A stretch of DNA of 15,358 bases from Streptomyces sp. NRRL S-350 (GTDB lineage Bacteria > Actinomycetota > Actinomycetes > Streptomycetales > Streptomycetaceae), in contig NZ_JOHO01000097.1 in the NCBI RefSeq assembly GCF_000719705.1, positions 1 through 15,358 of the forward strand. The letters run 5' to 3'. Shown here piece after piece: positions 12,134-15,358 of the stretch; within the stretch, counting starts at the first letter, position 1, and every line of letters starts with the position of its first letter. The position numbers and the translations under genes are program-made. Below the pieces are notes generated by a model. The model saw nothing but the letters and a program-made list of their open reading frames with translations, did not search any database and was not told the DNA's origin.

Positions 12134-13561
12134 CTACGGGTTACTTGTCCTCAAGACCCATCCCATGTCGGCGAGCGTCTGAGAAATGGGGACGTACCAC
12201 ATTCCGTTGTAGCACTCCGGCGTTCGCGAGCCAGCGTCAGAGGAAACGCGGCCATTGCAGTTAGTCTGCTTGTCAAGCGACGTGATGGTCCCGCGGGCTT
12301 GGACCTTGGTTCCGTCTAGCGCGATGACAGGCCCACCGCTGTCCCCGTTGATAGACGCGATGTCGTTCTTATCCGTCTGAACGACTTGGTCAGCGAACTT
12401 GCGCCAGACGCCATTGGGGCCTTGAATCTGTCGGTCGACTTGCAGGATGCGAAGACCGCAGTGCACCCCAGAGTTTGCGGCAGAATGGCATACGTATTCG
12501 CCTTCATTGTTTCCGCCGTAACCGGACACCTGGGCGGCGTCATTATCGGAGGGGTCATTCCACGGGCCGCCGTAGACATATCCGCCCGAGTTTTGCCCGT
12601 CGTGAGGAACGATGCCGATCGTGTCATCCGCAGCATTTCCGTCACCCGAGTTGGCGTAGCCCATGTAATTATCGCTATACCAGGTCCTGTACGACCCCGC
12701 CCCGCAGTGCCAGGCGGTGGTGACGAAGTTCTTGTAGTTTGCCGACGGACTGTAGACCCCGAAGCCAGTGGAACAGATTGTTCCGCCCGGGGTCCGGACA
12801 CCGGCGCCGCCGTACCAGGGCTCGGAGTCCGCGCCTCGCGTTAGGTCTTCAACCATCGCTTGGTGATGGGCATGGACTTCCACGCCTGCGATGGTGGATG
12901 CGATGGCTTCCACCTGTGGCGTGAGCTCTTCGACAGGAAGCGGGGGCATGACCGCTCGCATCTCGGGTGCCTGCGCATCGTCCGTCTCGTAGCCGAGGTC
13001 GAGGCCACTACCGTCAAGCGACGGCCCGATGCTGTTGATGTGGCTCGGCCTCTTGGCGGCGATGGGAATGGGCTTGCCGTTCGATAGCAGCTTCTCACGC
13101 GCTGCGTGCAATTCCGCCTTGGAATATTTGGCGGTCACGACCTGCACGCTCACATCCTTGGGAAGGTCTTGGAGTACACCTTGGACTGCGCCCGGCAGCT
13201 CCCCCTTCCAGTGCAAGGTTATGCGGTTGGCCACCGGGTCCACCTCGACTTCAGAAAATCCCGGGATCCGATCCCGGTTCTGTTCGTCCTGTCCTCCAGT
13301 GATGCGATCGACGACCTTGTGGAGGGCCTCCTGCTTTTTCATGAGCTCGGCGACCTCTGGCTTGGCGGCTGCCAGCAACGCAGGTCCGCTGACACCACCC
13401 GCTGGCTTCTTCTTCCCGGGCGCGTGGCTCGGCTGAGTCGGCGCCGCCCCGGGTGTACCACTTTCTGATATAGCGATAGCTGGAGCAATGGCAGAAATCG
13501 ACGCCAGCAGAGCGGCGGCAAGGACTATCCACCTTCGGCCGGCGCTACTTTTCCGATTCAT
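12134..13561 (-). CDS. Secreted S1-family (chymotrypsin-like) serine protease with long N-terminal pro-region
   Basis: ATG at 13561 gives 475 residues; an in-frame ATG 24 bases earlier lacks a ribosome site and would put a Gly run before the signal peptide. Residues 1-30 (MNRKSSAGRRWIVLAAALLA...) form a signal peptide. Residues about 60-250 are a pro-region with GFSEVEVDPVANRITLHWKG and SVQVVTAKYSKAELHAAREK, recalling the pro-domains of streptogrisins. The catalytic domain has His285 (VTTAWHCGAG), a likely Asp at 312/313 (NAADDTIGIV) and Ser408 (INGDSGGPVIAL). Cysteines at 263/286, 358/368 and 435/450 suit three disulfides. It should be exported and self-processed. GC is lower than in neighbours and the gene is undamaged. 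It is divergent from the gene at 13838. Confidence 0.9.
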   Translation of the reverse strand: MNRKSSAGRRWIVLAAALLASISAIAPAIAISESGTPGAAPTQPSHAPGKKKPAGGVSGPALLAAAKPEVAELMKKQEALHKVVDRITGGQDEQNRDRIPGFSEVEVDPVANRITLHWKGELPGAVQGVLQDLPKDVSVQVVTAKYSKAELHAAREKLLSNGKPIPIAAKRPSHINSIGPSLDGSGLDLGYETDDAQAPEMRAVMPPLPVEELTPQVEAIASTIAGVEVHAHHQAMVEDLTRGADSEPWYGGAGVRTPGGTICSTGFGVYSPSANYKNFVTTAWHCGAGSYRTWYSDNYMGYANSGDGNAADDTIGIVPHDGQNSGGYVYGGPWNDPSDNDAAQVSGYGGNNEGEYVCHSAANSGVHCGLRILQVDRQIQGPNGVWRKFADQVVQTDKNDIASINGDSGGPVIALDGTKVQARGTITSLDKQTNCNGRVSSDAGSRTPECYNGMWYVPISQTLADMGWVLRTSNP

Positions 13562-13837
13562 TCTTCCCCCCCCAATAGAATGCAATTACCATTCGCGTTC
13601 GCAGGCAATGTTGCACCCCTCACGGTACCGGCAAGGGGTTGCCCAACACACTGCGAATAGAAGTCCCGGATGCATCCTTATGCAACCTTTCCGGACACGG
13701 CCATGGAGGGCTTTGCCATTTCTTGGCAATAGAATCGACATGCCTTGCGCCACTTGCCCGGTAAGTACCGCTTCCTGACTCGTTTGACTTCGCACGCGCC
13801 ATCCCGCAAGCATGGCCTTGACCGCCGAGGAGGGCCC
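13562..13837. promoter_or_regulatory. Divergent promoter region with inverted repeats
   Basis: This gap separates the protease (minus) from the membrane-anchored protein (plus), so it should hold both promoters. The palindrome TTGCCA-TTTCT-TGGCAA lies at 13713-13729, a plausible operator. Right before the protease ATG is a run of eight Gs on the coding strand (13566-13573), which also serves as its ribosome site. GAGGAGGG just before GTG 13838 is the ribosome site of the plus-strand gene. Confidence 0.45.
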
Positions 13838-14611
13838 GTGACGAAAATTACCGTCCGTGAGATGTCGAAGCGCGGACGACGGAATCGCTTGACCGCCGCG
13901 GCTGCTGTAGCCGTCCTCGCTGGCGGGCTCGCGATCAACGCGTGGATCAACCGGGGCCCGGAAACGAAGGTCTATGAAGGCCCAGTGGCTGGCTACCCGC
14001 TGCTCGTCAGCTCGGACGGCCAGACCCTGACACTCAACATCGGCTGGGGGTGCGAGAAGCAGCCCCAGCTCGTGGCCAGCGAGTCCGCCGGCGCGGTCAA
14101 GATCTCCCTGCGGCACACGGTCCCCCCGGGGTTCTGCGACCCTGGCGGTATCGGACAGATCACCACCCACCTGAACAAACCGCTCGGGACCCGGACCCTG
14201 AACGACGCCACCGGAAAGCCCGCCATCCACTTCGATGAACGCAATCTCCTCCGGCCTGCGTTCCTGCCAGAGAACTACTACCCCTACCCTGCGGGCGAGA
14301 TGGTCCACTTGCCCGGCCTGGCCCCCCTCCCGACCGACACGTCCGCTTGGGCCATCGGCTACACGCTGGGCACAGGGCCCGACGTACATGGGCACCTGAT
14401 CATCAGTCAGACCCTAGGGAACAGCACGCCACCGGACGGCCGGGCCGCCACAATCAAGGGACACCCCGCGACCATCACGCAATCGGATCCTAACGGCGGG
14501 CCTCGTTCGCTGACATGGTCGGACGGGACCTACACCTTCGCCGTTACCACCGGCGCCCCCCCGCGGCTCTCGGACGAGGAACTCATCCGCGTCGCCGAGA
14601 GTCTCAAGTAG
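13838..14611 (+). CDS. Membrane-anchored or exported protein, 257 aa, DUF4367-like tail
   Basis: GTG at 13838 with a close GGAGGG; stop TAG at 14609-14611. Residues 1-17 are basic (VTKITVREMSKRGRRNRL), followed by one hydrophobic helix, TAAAAVAVLAGGLAINAW. There is no lipobox cysteine, so it is a single-pass anchor or uncleaved signal. The extracytoplasmic part is beta-rich with two cysteines (WGCEKQP, GFCDPGG). The end, GHPATITQSDPNGGPRSLTW...GTYTFAVTTG...LSDEELIRVAESLK, resembles the C-terminal strand-helix of DUF4367 domains. The gene is divergent from the secreted protease, so a link to extracellular proteolysis is possible but unproven. Confidence 0.65.
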   Translation: MTKITVREMSKRGRRNRLTAAAAVAVLAGGLAINAWINRGPETKVYEGPVAGYPLLVSSDGQTLTLNIGWGCEKQPQLVASESAGAVKISLRHTVPPGFCDPGGIGQITTHLNKPLGTRTLNDATGKPAIHFDERNLLRPAFLPENYYPYPAGEMVHLPGLAPLPTDTSAWAIGYTLGTGPDVHGHLIISQTLGNSTPPDGRAATIKGHPATITQSDPNGGPRSLTWSDGTYTFAVTTGAPPRLSDEELIRVAESLK

Positions 14612-14631
14612 CCGACCCGTGGCAACCTCTA

Positions 14632-14660
14632 GGTGGGCCACTCGTCGGGCTGGCCCCACC
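14632..14660. terminator. Inverted repeat between convergent genes
   Basis: GGTGGGCCA (14632-14640) and TGGCCCCACC (14651-14660) pair with one bulged base around a 10-base loop. It lies 21 bases after the stop at 14611 and before the minus-strand stop at 14686. Confidence 0.5.
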
Positions 14661-14685
14661 AGAGCCGCAGCTACACCTACACGGG

Positions 14686-14895
14686 TCAGGGTAGGGAGAT
14701 TTCATCGAGACGGGTGATCCGGGCGACCTCCACGGTACTGGCCTCGCCCGGTTCGAGAGCCTGCCAGGTCCGGCCGACGGTGCCCGCGGTCGGCGCCTTC
14801 GTGACGATGACGGTCCCCAGGTCGCCACGTTGCGGGAGCGGCGCGGACAGGGGGGTGACGCGGCCGTACCAGGCTGCGTGGAGCTGTCCGGTCGA
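14686..14895 (-). pseudogene. C-terminal remnant of a hypothetical protein, cut by the ISL3 element
   Basis: The minus strand reads GQLHAAWYGRVTPLSAPLPQ, RGDLGTVIVTKAPTAGTVGR, TWQALEPGEASTVEVARITR, LDEISLP with TGA at 14688-14686. Codon pattern is good to about 14895, after which the frame enters the 5' leader of the ISL3 transposase and becomes low-complexity. Only about 65 residues remain. I do not recognise the family; it is beta-rich and soluble. Confidence 0.4.
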
Positions 14896-14962
14896 TCTTG
14901 ATGGGGTGCCTTCGGGTTCTGGTGCCGATACCCTCCTTGCGGCAGAAGGGGAGGGAACGGTC

Positions 14963-15258
14963 GTGGCTGACGCTCTCCTGCAAGACCTCTGGCTCCACCA
15001 CACCGCCGACGTCGCGGTCAACACCCTGACCATCCACACCGACCACGTGACCGTCCACGCCGCCACGACCGGCGACGAGGCGGGCTGCCCGTCGTGCGGA
15101 ACCGTCTCGACCCGGAGCCGGCAGCTCAAGGAGGTCCTGGCACGCGTCCCGGCACTCGCCACCACCGCCGAGCACGTCAGGACCTTCGCCGAGCTGATGA
15201 ACGATCGCCGCGGCCGAGAGCTCAAGGACTGGATCACGCGCGTCCAGCAGGACCAGGT
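14963..15258 (+). pseudogene. ISL3-family transposase, middle deleted in frame, 3' end cut off
   Basis: GTG at 14963 follows GGGAGGG. Residues 1-50 give VADALLQDLWLHHTADVAVN and GDEAGCPSCGTVSTR, the N-terminal zinc-finger region of ISL3 transposases. This is joined directly, still in frame, to SRQLKEVLARVPALATTAEH, VRTFAELMNDRRGRELKDWI and TRVQQDQ, which belongs near the C terminus. About 250 residues containing the DDE catalytic core are missing. From about 15259 the sequence is that of another IS, so the natural end is also lost. The frame stays open to 15325 through the junction, so a ~120-residue protein with DNA-binding but no catalytic part could still be made. Confidence 0.8.
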
Positions 15259-15263
15259 CCTAG

Positions 15264-15358
15264 GGGTCGTCTTCAAAGCTGATCAAGTGATGAGAGATCA
15301 TGTCGGTCATGGTGCGCCGTCATGAGCTTTCGGATGCCGAGTGGGCTGTGTTGTCGCG
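15264..15358 (+). mobile_element. Left end of an IS5-type insertion sequence (continues beyond window)
   Basis: ISL3 similarity stops at CTAG (15260-15263), and what follows leads within 45 bases to a new transposase start. CTAG-type targets (YTAR) are known for the IS5 group. The right end is outside the window, so neither the inverted repeat nor the target duplication can be confirmed. Confidence 0.5.
15309..15358 (+). CDS. IS5/IS4-type transposase, first 16 codons
   Basis: ATG at 15309 encodes MVRRHELSDAEWAVLS and then leaves the window. R-x-ELSDAEWxxL is the standard opening of the N-terminal DUF4096 region of Streptomyces IS5-family transposases. These carry out cut-and-paste transposition with a DDE domain further on. 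It starts inside the truncated ISL3 gene in the same orientation. Family is confident; intactness cannot be judged. Confidence 0.7.
   Translation, partial: MVRRHELSDAEWAVLS

Overview
The window looks like an accessory, decaying region of a Streptomyces or close-relative genome. GC content is very high, with strong third-position GC in the intact genes, GTG and TTG starts, and families typical of Streptomyces (SUKH/SMI1-KNR4, probable DUF5959 and DUF6213, a streptogrisin-type S1 protease, and IS110, IS630, ISL3 and IS21 transposases). No replication, ribosomal or core metabolic gene is visible. The mixture of insertion-sequence debris and orphan immunity-like genes resembles a chromosome arm or a large plasmid, but the sequence alone does not place it.

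Layout, left to right. 1-143 is the end of an FG-GAP/VCBS-repeat protein, followed by a perfect 12-bp hairpin. 288-1236 holds two minus-strand small genes, each broken by one frameshift and separated by a bidirectional terminator. 1251-1829 is the catalytic half of an IS630 transposase, and 1830-2377 has no recognisable gene. 2378-3033 is a frameshifted SUKH gene and 3195-3518 a small hypothetical gene. 3661-4177 is a single 135-aa gene bracketed by two 41-bp inverted repeats with an IS21-like end structure, the most unusual object here. 4520-4918 is an unassigned gene.

4930-6182 is a patchwork: the tail of a tyrosine recombinase, the first codons of an unknown gene, an internal slice of an FG-GAP protein, 8 codons of istB and the 3' third of istA. 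6111-7356 carries a nucleotidyltransferase and two small upstream reading frames in one direction. 7381-8407 is non-coding apart from an eight-unit 12-bp tandem repeat and the 5' end of an IS110 element, whose transposase (8408-9680) is broken by several shifts and a 23-bp triplication.

9686-11672 is a minus-strand cluster: a DUF5959-like gene, a decayed TPR gene, an N-terminal SUKH fragment and an intact SUKH gene. Two short gene remnants follow. An intact secreted S1 protease (12134-13561) is divergent from a membrane-anchored protein (13838-14611). The window ends with a truncated hypothetical gene, an internally deleted ISL3 transposase, and the start of an IS5-type transposase inserted at a CTAG.

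Taken together, this is an immunity-gene and IS graveyard with a few intact genes. SUKH proteins and several of the unassigned small acidic proteins are the kind normally found beside polymorphic toxins, but no toxin is present in the window. At least a dozen single-base frameshifts occur, nearly all in IS genes or in genes that are also otherwise damaged. Whether they are biological or sequencing errors in G/C runs is the main uncertainty.
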